A DNA stretch of 64,000 nt, from assembly GCF_002028425.1 (NCBI RefSeq), contig NZ_CP020042.1:1922001-1986000 (forward strand). The letters run 5' to 3'. The position numbers and the translations under genes were made by a program. Every line of letters starts with the position of its first letter. Position 1 is the stretch's first letter. The notes beneath the pieces are model-generated. The model was not told where the DNA came from, did not search any database, and worked only from the letters and a program-made list of their open reading frames with translations. Positions 51,682-60,003 of this stretch are shown one piece after another. Origin of the DNA: Streptomyces katrae. GTDB taxonomy: Bacteria; Actinomycetota; Actinomycetes; Streptomycetales; Streptomycetaceae.

Positions 51682-53048
51682 CGGCCTCCTCCCGAGCCCG
51701 GGGCGGGGGTGCCGAGCGGCAGGACCGCCCGCAGCCGCCAGTCCTCCCCGAGGGGTCCGGCCTCGACGCGACCGCCGAGCAGGGCGGCCCGTTCGGCGGC
51801 GCCGCGCAGCCCGCGGCCTCCCCTGCTGCGCGCTCCTCCGCCGTCGTGAGCGGGCGGGGCCTGGGCGGGCGGGTTGGTCATGGTGATCTCCAGTTCGCGG
51901 GAGCCGTCGGACGTGTGGACGCGGATCAGCAGGCTGACGGGGCCCGCGCCGTGGCGCAGGGCGTTGCTCAGGCCTTCCTGGACGATCCGGTACGCCTCGC
52001 GGGAGGCGATCGCCGGGAGCTGCGCCCAGTCCCCCGCCGGGCCGGGGTCCTGCTCGACCGTCAGGACCGTGCCGCCGGCCCGGGTGCGGGCGAGCAGCCC
52101 GTCGAGGTCGCCGGCCAAGGTCGGGGCGGGCATGGCGTCGGCCCGGGCCGGGTCCCCGTCCCGGAGCAGGCCGAGGACCGCGTCCAGCTCGCCGACGGTG
52201 CGCCGGGTGGTCTCCTCGATCGCGGCCAGCGCCTCGCGGACGAACGCCGGGTCGCTGTCGAGCACCCGCCGGGCCGCTCCCGCCTGGAGGGTGACGGCGC
52301 TGAGGGCGTGCCCCACGGCGTCGTGCAGTTCGCGGGCCAGCCGGTTGCGCACCGCCAGGTCGGCGGCCCGTTCCTCGGCGGCGGCCAGCCGGTCCTCCGC
52401 GGTCGGCCCGAGGAGCACGGGCGCGAGCCGGGCCAGCAGCGCCCCCGCACCGGCGCAGACGGCGGCGAGCGCGGCCAGCAGCACGACCCCGGTGAGCGGG
52501 GAGAGGTAGGGCTCCGCCTCCTCGCTGAACCAGGCCGTGCCCGAGGCCGAGGCGCGCAGGGCCCCGGAGAACGGCATGACGATCAGCACCACGCCCATGG
52601 GCGGTACCGCCAGGCTCATCCCGCTGACCACCGCCCCGATGCCCAGGTGCAGGGTCCACCAGGCCGAGGCCCGCCGGCGGGCCGCCCAGGAACGGGCCGG
52701 GCCGTCCGCCAGCCGGTCCCCCGGCACCGCGGCCATGGTCCGGGCGGCGGTCGCCGACAGCGGCCGGACCAGTCCGAACAGCCCGGTCAGGGCGACCAGC
52801 GGCAGGGAGGCCGCGTAGGAGAGCAGGGTCAGCGGGAGGGAGGCCAGCGCGTTGACCCCGCCGGCCGCCGCGCCCACCACCACATCGGTGAGCAGGAAGT
52901 AGGGCATGAGCAGGGCCCCGCCGAGTACCAGGTGTACCCACCGCAGCCGGGCCCGCCGTCCCAGCAGCAGCCCGGGCCGGCGCCGTACCGCCGCGGACAA
53001 CGCCCCGGCCGCCCGGCCCCCGCCGAAGCCGCGCACACCGCCGCTCAC
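51678..53048 (-). CDS. Sensor histidine kinase, HisKA_3 type
   Basis: 456 aa. N-terminal membrane region with about five or six hydrophobic segments (LVLGGALLMPYFLLTDVVVG, LPLVALTGLFGL and others), a coiled region, the dimerisation/phosphoacceptor site ARELHDAVGHALS with the His, and an ATPase domain with EGLSNALRHG and GGRGLRGAAERAALLGG. Partner of the response regulator at 51016-51681. GTG 53048 follows GGGGGAGGGCC. Confidence 0.92.
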   Translation of the reverse strand: MSGGVRGFGGGRAAGALSAAVRRRPGLLLGRRARLRWVHLVLGGALLMPYFLLTDVVVGAAAGGVNALASLPLTLLSYAASLPLVALTGLFGLVRPLSATAARTMAAVPGDRLADGPARSWAARRRASAWWTLHLGIGAVVSGMSLAVPPMGVVLIVMPFSGALRASASGTAWFSEEAEPYLSPLTGVVLLAALAAVCAGAGALLARLAPVLLGPTAEDRLAAAEERAADLAVRNRLARELHDAVGHALSAVTLQAGAARRVLDSDPAFVREALAAIEETTRRTVGELDAVLGLLRDGDPARADAMPAPTLAGDLDGLLARTRAGGTVLTVEQDPGPAGDWAQLPAIASREAYRIVQEGLSNALRHGAGPVSLLIRVHTSDGSRELEITMTNPPAQAPPAHDGGGARSRGGRGLRGAAERAALLGGRVEAGPLGEDWRLRAVLPLGTPAPGSGGGR

Positions 53049-53145
53049 GGCCCTCCCCCTCGTTCCGTTTCCCCGCCGCCGTTTCCCGCCGCCGTTTCAC
53101 CGCGCCGCCGGCTCGGCGTCCGCCGGCCGTGCCCGCGCCGTCGGG

Positions 53146-54165
53146 TCAGCCCTCCCCCCGGGCGCGGAGGTGGCGGACGAGCACCACCCCGGCCAGCAGT
53201 CCGGTGATCATCTGGTCAGCGTAGGTCAGGAAGAAGCCGGTGGTGGACGGTTCGCCCTCACCGAGGTTGACCCCCAGGACGGCTATCAGGGTCCACGCCC
53301 CCCAGCTCAGCGCCGCCGACCCGCCGATCCAGGTCAGGGCCAGCGGCCACCGCGCCGGACGCGCCCCGCCCCGGGCCAGCATCAGCGCCCCGGCCGCGGC
53401 GGCGAAGGCACACAGCGCATGTACCCCGGACACCACGCGCGCGTCCGCCGAGTACGCCGCGGCCCGCTCGGCGGGCAGCCACCCGGTTCCGCCGAAGGCC
53501 CAGTACAGCTGCACCGCTCCCGCCACGGCGCCCGCCAGTGCCGCGGCTCCCGCCGCCACCCCCGTGGGCGACGGGAGCCTCCCCCAGCCTCCGGCCGGGG
53601 GGACCCCCAGCCCGAGCACCCCCTGCCGCCTCCGGCCCCAGCGCTCCCGCGCGTAGGGGACGAACAGTCCGGCCAGGGCGATCGCCTGGATGATGAAGCC
53701 GCTGTAGACGACGGCGAACACCCAGGCGTCGAGGAAGGGTTCACGGGCCGCCCCGGCCGCCTCGCCGGCGCCCGCGCCCAGAGCCTTGACCAGGAGCTGG
53801 GCCGGGTATCCCAGGACGATCGGGGTGAGCAGCCCGGTGGCGGCGAAGACCGGCACGGTCAGCAGCGGGCCGGGCACGCGCAGCCCCCACGGGCGGGTGA
53901 GCACCAGCACGAGGAGGATCACGCAGGCGTCCATCGCGACGGTGACCGCGTTGGCCACGGTCAGGGCCGTCCCGCCCTTCAGCAGGATGCTGCCCTCCGG
54001 TATCCCCGCCCGGCTCCCGGCCAGCCAGGCGGCCTTGAGGGTCAGGTACGGCAGGGTGGCCGCCAGGGCCGTGGCCCGCAGGATCCGCCGTCCGGTCCCC
54101 AGACGGGGTACGGACGGCCGCGTCATGCTCATCGGATGCGTCACATGGACGGCTCGCGTGCTCAT
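53146..54165 (-). CDS. Polytopic membrane protein of unknown function
   Basis: 339 aa with about eight or nine hydrophobic segments and no recognised family. Starts with a short polar N-terminus (ATG 54165; 54132 is an alternative). Near residue 185 the sequence GVPPAGGWGRLPSPTG is encoded by DNA that resembles the dispersed GC-rich intergenic element, inserted in frame in a loop. The gene lies upstream of the kinase gene (97 nt gap) and could belong to its operon or be a substrate of its control. Confidence 0.75.
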   Translation of the reverse strand: MSTRAVHVTHPMSMTRPSVPRLGTGRRILRATALAATLPYLTLKAAWLAGSRAGIPEGSILLKGGTALTVANAVTVAMDACVILLVLVLTRPWGLRVPGPLLTVPVFAATGLLTPIVLGYPAQLLVKALGAGAGEAAGAAREPFLDAWVFAVVYSGFIIQAIALAGLFVPYARERWGRRRQGVLGLGVPPAGGWGRLPSPTGVAAGAAALAGAVAGAVQLYWAFGGTGWLPAERAAAYSADARVVSGVHALCAFAAAAGALMLARGGARPARWPLALTWIGGSAALSWGAWTLIAVLGVNLGEGEPSTTGFFLTYADQMITGLLAGVVLVRHLRARGEG

Positions 54166-54258
54166 GGGTCAACGGTCCCGTGCGCGCCGCCGCGCCACCT
54201 CCCCCACGAAGGTGAACCGCCTCCCCCGCGCGGGGGAGGAACTGCCGCCTCCACCGCC

Positions 54259-55050
54259 TCACATGCGCCGCGTCACCACCGACAGCCGGTCCCGCGCCTC
54301 GAACAGGGCCGCCTTGATCGTCCGCTCGTGGTCCTCCGTCAGCCGGGCCACCGGCACCGAGCAGCTCACCGCGTCCCTGGCCGGCGTCCGGTACGGGACG
54401 GCCACCCCGAAGCAGCGCAGCCCGAGCGTGTTCTCCTCCCGGTCCACGGCGTAGCCCTGCTCCCGCACCAGCGCCAGCTCCTCCACCAGCCGTTCCCGGT
54501 CGGTGATGGTGTGCTCGGTGACGGCCTCGAGCCGCTTGGGGAGCATCCGGCGCACCTCCTCGTCGGTGTGCGTGGCCAGCAGCGCCTTTCCGAGGGCGGT
54601 GGAGTGGACGGGCAACCGCCGTCCGACCCGGGTGAAGGGGCGCAGGTAGTGTCGCGACGGCCGGGTGGCGAGGTAGACGACGCTGGTCCCGTCGAGGCGG
54701 GCCAGGTGGATGGTCTCGGTGGTGTCGTCGGAGAGCCGGTCCAGGCTGGGCCGGGCGGCCGCGACCACCTCGTCCCCGTCGATGTACGAGCTGCCGACGA
54801 GCAGGGCCCGGACGCCGATGCCGTAGCGGGTGCCGGTGGCGTCCGTCTCGACCCAGCCCAGGTTCACCAGGGTGCGCAGCAGCATGTAGAGGCTGGACTT
54901 GGGCAGGGAGAGGTCGCTCTGGATGTCGGCGAGGCTGTGCAGTCCCGGGTGGGCCGCGAAGTGCTCCAGCAGCAGGACGGTGCGCACCGCGGACTTCACG
55001 GGCGGCGCCGCGGCGGGGGGTCCCGCCTCGGCCGTGTCGGCTGTCGTCAT
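54259..55050 (-). CDS. IclR family transcriptional regulator
   Basis: 263 aa. The N-terminal winged HTH (SAVRTVLLLEHFAAHPG through LPKSSLYMLLRTLVNLGWVE) and C-terminal effector domain with LPVHSTALGKALLA, VREQGYAVDREENTLGLRCFGVAV and PVARL are diagnostic of IclR. It is divergent from an aldehyde dehydrogenase gene, with a palindrome at 55151-55168 between them, so it probably controls that gene and itself. ATG 55050 follows AGAGGGGAAGCAGG; the longer frame to 55134 crosses the intergenic region. Confidence 0.93.
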   Translation of the reverse strand: MTTADTAEAGPPAAAPPVKSAVRTVLLLEHFAAHPGLHSLADIQSDLSLPKSSLYMLLRTLVNLGWVETDATGTRYGIGVRALLVGSSYIDGDEVVAAARPSLDRLSDDTTETIHLARLDGTSVVYLATRPSRHYLRPFTRVGRRLPVHSTALGKALLATHTDEEVRRMLPKRLEAVTEHTITDRERLVEELALVREQGYAVDREENTLGLRCFGVAVPYRTPARDAVSCSVPVARLTEDHERTIKAALFEARDRLSVVTRRM

Positions 55051-55150
55051 GCGCCTGCTTCCCCTCTGGTCGGCCCGATCGCCTCTTGTCACCCGGTGGA
55101 CGCGGAACCTAGAGTCCGCAGCAGAAGTGATCATTCATTCACCGGAACGG

Positions 55151-55168
55151 CGTTCAGAATACTGAACG
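55151..55168. promoter_or_regulatory. Candidate IclR operator CGTTCAG-N4-CTGAACG
   Basis: Perfect 7-nt inverted repeat around AATA, 19 nt upstream of the aldehyde dehydrogenase start (55188) and about 100 nt from the IclR start. It would overlap promoter or ribosome-binding sequences of the dehydrogenase gene. Confidence 0.7.
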
Positions 55169-55187
55169 ATCCGGGGAGGAGCGGGCC

Positions 55188-56711
55188 ATGACGGCGAATC
55201 CAGTCTGGAGTGTGGACCCCCGCACCGGGAAGCAGCGCGGACGGGTTGCGGCGGAGGCCACAGCCACGGACGTGGACCGGGCCGTGCGCGCGGCCCACGC
55301 CGCGCGCGGCGCCCTGGCGGACGCGGGCACCCGCGCCGCCTTCCTGCGGGCCGCCGCCGACCTGCTCGACGGGGCCGCCGCCCGGGTCGTGGAGGCCGCC
55401 GACGCCGAGACGGCGCTGGGCGGCGCCCGCCTCACCGGCGAGCTCGCCCGCACCACCGGCCAGCTGCGTGCCTTCGCCGACGTGGTCGAGGAGGGCGCCT
55501 ACCTCGACGTCCGGATCGACCGGGCCGATCCCTCCCTCACCCCGCCGCGCCCCGAACTGCGCCGCTACAAGGTGCCGCTGGGGGTGGTCGCCGTCTACGC
55601 CGCCTCCAACTTCCCGCTCGCCTTCTCCGTGCCCGGCGGGGACACCGCGAGCGCCCTGGCGGCCGGCTGCCCGGTCGTGGTCAAGGCCCACCCGGACCAC
55701 CCGGCCACCTCCGAACTGTGCGGGGAGCTGCTGCGCCGGGCGGCCTCGGCGAGCGGGCTGCCGGCGGACGTGGTGACGGTGGTCCACGGGTTCGACGCCG
55801 GTCTGGAGCTGATCCGCCACCCGCTGGTCTCCGCCGCCGGGTTCACCGGTTCCATCCGGGGCGGGCGGGCCCTGTTCGACGCGGCCGCCGCCCGTCCGGT
55901 GCCCATCCCCTTCCACGGCGAGCTCGGCTCCCTGAACCCGGTCGTGGTCACCCCGGCGGCCGCGGCCGAGCGCGCCGAGGAGATCGGTTCCGGACTCGCC
56001 GCCTCCGTGACCCTGGGCGTCGGCCAGTTCTGCGTGAAGCCCGGCCTGGTCCTGGTTCCCGAGGGCGCGGACGGAGACCTGCTCACCGGCGCGCTCGCCA
56101 AGCAGCTCGGGCAGACCGGTCCGGGGGTGCTGCTCGACCACCGGATGCGGGACGGCTTCATCGCCGGGGTCCGCGAACGCGGCGCCCTCCCCGGGGTCAC
56201 CGCCCCCGTCACCCCCGGGTCCGGCGGGGAGCACACCGTCGGCGCGGGGTATCTGGAGGTCGCGGCGGCGCGCCTGCTGGAGGGCGGCCCGTACGACCTG
56301 CTCCTGGAGGAGTGCTTCGGCCCGGTGACCGTCGTCGTCCGCTACTCCGGAGCGGACGAGGCCGCCGCCGTGCTGGGCCGGCTCGGCGGCAACCTGAGCG
56401 CCACCCTCCAGCTGTCACGGGCCGAGACCGAAGGCGCCCCGGGCCCGGCCGCCGCGCTGATCGCGCAGGCCACGGGGCTGGCGGGGCGGATCGTGGTGAA
56501 CGGCTGGCCCACCGGCGTCGCGGTGGCCCCGGCCCAGCACCACGGCGGGCCCTACCCGGCGGCCACCTCGCACTCCACCTCCGTCGGCGGCACGGCGATC
56601 GAGCGCTGGCTGCGCCCGGTGGCGTACCAGTCGGTGCCGGACCCGCTGCTCCCGCCGGAGCTGCGCGAGGGCAACCCGCTGGGCCTGCCGCGCCGGGTCA
56701 CCGGCGCCTGA
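55188..56711 (+). CDS. Aldehyde dehydrogenase, ketoglutarate-semialdehyde type
   Basis: 507-aa NAD(P)-dependent aldehyde dehydrogenase. Features: NFPLAFSVPGGDTASAL, FTGSIRGG, the active-site Glu region HGELGSLNP and catalytic Cys in GVGQFCVKPG. This set matches the group of alpha-ketoglutarate (2,5-dioxovalerate) semialdehyde dehydrogenases used in sugar-acid, hydroxyproline or arabinose catabolism. IclR-type regulators commonly control such routes. ATG 55188 follows GGGGAGGAGCGGGCC. No other pathway gene is present nearby. Confidence 0.88.
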   Translation: MTANPVWSVDPRTGKQRGRVAAEATATDVDRAVRAAHAARGALADAGTRAAFLRAAADLLDGAAARVVEAADAETALGGARLTGELARTTGQLRAFADVVEEGAYLDVRIDRADPSLTPPRPELRRYKVPLGVVAVYAASNFPLAFSVPGGDTASALAAGCPVVVKAHPDHPATSELCGELLRRAASASGLPADVVTVVHGFDAGLELIRHPLVSAAGFTGSIRGGRALFDAAAARPVPIPFHGELGSLNPVVVTPAAAAERAEEIGSGLAASVTLGVGQFCVKPGLVLVPEGADGDLLTGALAKQLGQTGPGVLLDHRMRDGFIAGVRERGALPGVTAPVTPGSGGEHTVGAGYLEVAAARLLEGGPYDLLLEECFGPVTVVVRYSGADEAAAVLGRLGGNLSATLQLSRAETEGAPGPAAALIAQATGLAGRIVVNGWPTGVAVAPAQHHGGPYPAATSHSTSVGGTAIERWLRPVAYQSVPDPLLPPELREGNPLGLPRRVTGA

Positions 56712-56763
56712 AATCCCGCCGAGGGTAAGGGAACGGCAAAGCGCCGCCGGTCGTTCTCCCGGC

Positions 56764-57960
56764 ATGACCGCTATGACCCCTGGTTCCAACCTGCCGCTCA
56801 ACACCACCCGCGTGACGGTGGACGTGGCTGCTCCGGTACGGCTCGACGTGTCGGGCCTGCTGCTCGCGGCGGACGGCAAGGTGCGTTCCGACGCCGACTT
56901 CATCTTCTACAACCAGCCCACCGGGCCCGGCGTCAGCTACCGGTCCGGCGGCGGCGCGGCGCCGGACTCGATCACCGTGGACACGGGTGCGCTGCCGCCC
57001 GGTATCGAGCGGATCGTGGTCACGGCCAGCCCGGACGCCGCGGGGCAGAGCTTCCAGGGCATCGAGCCCACCGCCACCGTGCGGGACGCGGCCGGCGGCG
57101 CGGTGATCGCCACCTTCACCCCGCCCCGGCTCGGGGCGGAGACCGCCCTGGTGGTCGTGGAGGTGTACCAGCGCGGCGGAGTGTGGAAGGTGCGCGCGGT
57201 CGGCCAGGGGTACGCCAACGGGCTGGCGGGCATCGCCACCGACTTCGGGGTCTCCGTCGACGAGGAGCCGGCCGCCCCCGCAGCGGTCGCGCCGCCGGCT
57301 CCGGCCCCCGTCGCCGCCCCGCCCATGCCCTCGGCGCCCCCGCCGGCCCCCTCCGCGCCCCCGGCCCCCGCCCCGGCCTCGGGGAAGATCAACCTGGACA
57401 AGGGCCGGGTCAGTCTCCAGAAGAACCAGACCGTCTCCCTCGTCAAGGGCGGCCGCCCGCTGCTCTCGCAGGTCAAGATGGGCCTCGGCTGGGAGCCCGC
57501 GTTCGGCGGCCGCGACATCGACCTCGACGCGTCCGTCATCGCCTACGGCCCGCAGCGCAACTTCGTCGACGCCTGCTACTTCGGCAAGCTGTCCATCCTG
57601 GGCGGCTCGGTCAAGCACTCGGGCGACAACCTGACGGGTGAGGGCGCCGGGGACGACGAGGTGATCGTCGTGGACCTCGGCCGGCTGCCCGCCGAGATCA
57701 GCGGGCTGGTCTTCACGGTCAACTCCTTCTCCGGCCAGAAGTTCACCGAGGTCGCCAAGGCCTACTGCCGGCTCATCGACGCGGCGACCGACGAGGAGCT
57801 CGTGCGCTTCGACCTGACCGGCGCCGAACCCCAGACCGGCGTCATGATGGCCAAGCTGATCCGGCAGTTCTCCGGCGAATGGGAGATGACCGCCATGGGC
57901 GACTTTGTGAAGTCCCGCACAGTGCGCGGGATGGTCAAGCCGGCCGCCGAGTCACTCTGA
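56764..57960 (+). CDS. Double TerD-domain stress protein
   Basis: 398 aa, cytoplasmic. Residues 10-160 form a first TerD-type domain (LLLAADGKVRSDADFIFYNQ, VTASPDAAGQSFQGIEP). A Pro/Ala linker (about 170-205) leads to a second domain with KMGLGWEP, GRDIDLDASVIAY, KHSGDNLTGEG, AGDDEVIVVDL and FTVNSFSGQKF. The acidic clusters are the known Ca2+-binding parts of TerD proteins, linked to tellurite and general stress response and to DNA-processing complexes. No terB/terC genes are adjacent. The ATG has no strong ribosome site. Confidence 0.93.
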   Translation: MTAMTPGSNLPLNTTRVTVDVAAPVRLDVSGLLLAADGKVRSDADFIFYNQPTGPGVSYRSGGGAAPDSITVDTGALPPGIERIVVTASPDAAGQSFQGIEPTATVRDAAGGAVIATFTPPRLGAETALVVVEVYQRGGVWKVRAVGQGYANGLAGIATDFGVSVDEEPAAPAAVAPPAPAPVAAPPMPSAPPPAPSAPPAPAPASGKINLDKGRVSLQKNQTVSLVKGGRPLLSQVKMGLGWEPAFGGRDIDLDASVIAYGPQRNFVDACYFGKLSILGGSVKHSGDNLTGEGAGDDEVIVVDLGRLPAEISGLVFTVNSFSGQKFTEVAKAYCRLIDAATDEELVRFDLTGAEPQTGVMMAKLIRQFSGEWEMTAMGDFVKSRTVRGMVKPAAESL

Positions 57961-58049
57961 GCAGGTGGGCGGGCATATGCAGCCGCCGGTCAGCCGGGCC
58001 GTCGCGGCCCGGGTGACCGAAGCCACGCGTAATCCGGAGGTGGCTGTCA

Positions 58050-58250
58050 GTGTCCGCCCGTAGCCTTGGAGGCATGCAGACTTCACTCCAGCCCGCGGGT
58101 CCCGCGCGCCCGTCCGCCGCCGAGGCGAACGAGGCGATACGGCACCTCGTCGAGACCTGGGCGGACGGGGAGTGGCCCTCGGAGGCGTACGAGTTCCTCC
58201 TGGAGGAGTGGGCCGCGGCCTCCCGCGCGGAGATGGCCACGGCCCAGTAG
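58050..58250 (+). CDS. Small conserved-looking hypothetical protein
   Basis: 66 aa from GTG 58050, which has an ideal AATCCGGAGGTGGCTGTCA ribosome site; ATG 58074 (58 aa) is an alternative but has GGAGG too close. Acidic, helical, no Cys, no membrane segment: EANEAIRHLVETWADGEW and EAYEFLLEEWAAASRAEMA. Function unknown. Confidence 0.7.
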   Translation: MSARSLGGMQTSLQPAGPARPSAAEANEAIRHLVETWADGEWPSEAYEFLLEEWAAASRAEMATAQ

Positions 58251-58305
58251 GGCCAACGGAAAGAACCCCCGGGGAAGAACCCCCGCGGCGGGGGCGCCGG
58301 CCCGG

Positions 58306-59763
58306 TCAGCGCGGGGAGCGCCGCCACGGCCCGGTGATCGCCAGCATGATGCCCGGCTCCTGGATGTTGGCGTACAGGGTGCGCCCGTCCGGGGAGAAGC
58401 AGACCCCGGTGAACTCCGAGTACTCGGGCTTCTCGGGCGTGCCGATGTTCAGCTCGTTGCGCGCCAGCGGGTAGACGCGGCCCGACTCGGTGGCCCCGAG
58501 CAGGTGCTGCAGCCCGTTGCCGTCCTCGGCGATGACCAGGCCCCCGTACGGGGAGACGGTGATGTTGTCGGGGCCGTCGTAGCCGCCCTCGGCCCCGGGG
58601 TCGGCGTTCACCCCGATGAGGACGACGAGGCGGATCGTGCGCCGCTTGGGGTCGTAGAACCACACCTGCCCGTCGTGCGCGGCACCCGGGCTCTCCTCTC
58701 GCGCGTAGGAGGAGACGAAGTAGGCGCCGCCGTCGGCCCACCACATGCCCTCCAGCTTGCGCGCCCGCGTGACGGCGCCCGCCGCGAACTGCTTGCGCAC
58801 CGACAGGCTCCGCGCGTCGCGGTCGGTGACCTCCACCCAGTCGACCCCGTACACGGTCCCGGTCTTGGTGGCGCGCGAGAGGTCGTCCACGAACTGCCCC
58901 GCCTTGTCGAAGCACTTGGCGGCCGTCAGTACCCCGGCACCGTCGGCGAGCGTGCGCAGCCGCCCGCGCCCGTGCCGGAAGCCCTGCGGCGGGGTCCAGC
59001 GGTAGAGCAGCCCGTTGGGGCCGGAGGCGTCCTCGGTCAGGTAGGCGTGGCCCTGGCGCGGGTCGATGACGACGGCCTCGTGCGCGTACCGCCCGAAGGC
59101 CTTGACGGGCCGCGGGTCGCGGTTGGCCCGGCGGTCGTGGGGGTCCACCTCGAAGACGTAGCCGTGGTCCTTGGTCATGCCGTTCTTGCCGGCCAGGTCC
59201 TCGGTCTCCTCGCAGGTCAGCCAGGTGCCCCACGGGGTGGCCCCGCCCGCGCAGTTGGTCGAGGTGCCGGCGATGCCCACCCATTCGGCGACCTCGCCGC
59301 CGCGGCGGACCTCGACGACCGTGCAGCCGCCGGACGCGGCCGGGTCGTAGACGAGCCCTTCGGTCAGCGGGACGGGGTGGGCCCAGGCCGCCCGCGGCCC
59401 CTTCAGCTCGTGGTTGTTGACGAGGAGGGTGACGCCGCGGGCCCCCTCGAAGGCGGCGGTGCCGTCGTGGTTGGAGGGGGTGCTCTCACCCGATTCGAGG
59501 GTGGTGACACCGCTGCGGGTGATGACGCGGTAGCCGAACCCGGCGGGCAGCGCGAGCAGTCCGGCCGGGTCCGGCAGGAGCGGGCCGTAGCCGGGAGCGC
59601 CGGGGCGGCCGTGCCCCTGCGCCGCGTCGGCCGCGCCGGGACCCGGGTCGTCTGCGGCCAGTGCCCCGGGGGCGGTGGCGAGGGCGGCCACCGTTCCGGT
59701 GAGGGCGACGCCCGCACCGGCGAGGGCGGTGCGGGCGGTGAAGTCTCTGCGGCTGAGGGGCAT
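58306..59763 (-). CDS. phoX: Tat-exported PhoX family phosphatase
   Basis: 485 aa. Tat signal SRRDFTARTALAGAG near the N-terminus with following hydrophobic stretch. The body is DUF839/PhoX-like: VNNHELKGP, WLTCEETED, YAHEAVVIDPRQG, GYDGPDNITVSPYGGLVIAEDG and FTGVCFSPDGRTLYANIQEPG, with the Glu/Asp residues expected to bind Ca2+ and iron. PhoX enzymes are extracellular alkaline phosphatases that release phosphate from organic esters. ATG 59763 follows CAGGAGACCCG. A PHO box lies upstream, so phosphate starvation should induce it. Confidence 0.92.
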   Translation of the reverse strand: MPLSRRDFTARTALAGAGVALTGTVAALATAPGALAADDPGPGAADAAQGHGRPGAPGYGPLLPDPAGLLALPAGFGYRVITRSGVTTLESGESTPSNHDGTAAFEGARGVTLLVNNHELKGPRAAWAHPVPLTEGLVYDPAASGGCTVVEVRRGGEVAEWVGIAGTSTNCAGGATPWGTWLTCEETEDLAGKNGMTKDHGYVFEVDPHDRRANRDPRPVKAFGRYAHEAVVIDPRQGHAYLTEDASGPNGLLYRWTPPQGFRHGRGRLRTLADGAGVLTAAKCFDKAGQFVDDLSRATKTGTVYGVDWVEVTDRDARSLSVRKQFAAGAVTRARKLEGMWWADGGAYFVSSYAREESPGAAHDGQVWFYDPKRRTIRLVVLIGVNADPGAEGGYDGPDNITVSPYGGLVIAEDGNGLQHLLGATESGRVYPLARNELNIGTPEKPEYSEFTGVCFSPDGRTLYANIQEPGIMLAITGPWRRSPR

Positions 59764-59827
59764 CGGGTCTCCTGGGGTGGGGAGGTGGTGCGCCTGACGT
59801 ACGGTCGTCGGCGCACACGCTCCCGGC

Positions 59828-59849
59828 CGCACGTGAACGGCGGCTGAAC
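59828..59849 (-). promoter_or_regulatory. PHO box (PhoP site) upstream of phoX
   Basis: On the minus strand, two consecutive 11-nt units GTTCAGCCGCC and GTTCACGTGCG match the PhoP direct-repeat consensus, 65 nt upstream of the phoX start. It independently resembles the box before pit. Confidence 0.8.
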
Positions 59850-60003
59850 TACCCGCGAACGCGGACCGGCCCCTTGCCGCCGGCCGGAATGGCGAACTCC
59901 GGCCAGAGGAAAGGCTTATTGCGGCCCCCGCCCAGGCCCGCCGCCCGGCGCTCGTCTCTCCTCCGCCCGGCCTCCCCCGGGCCTGCACCCGGCCCGTCCC
60001 GGG

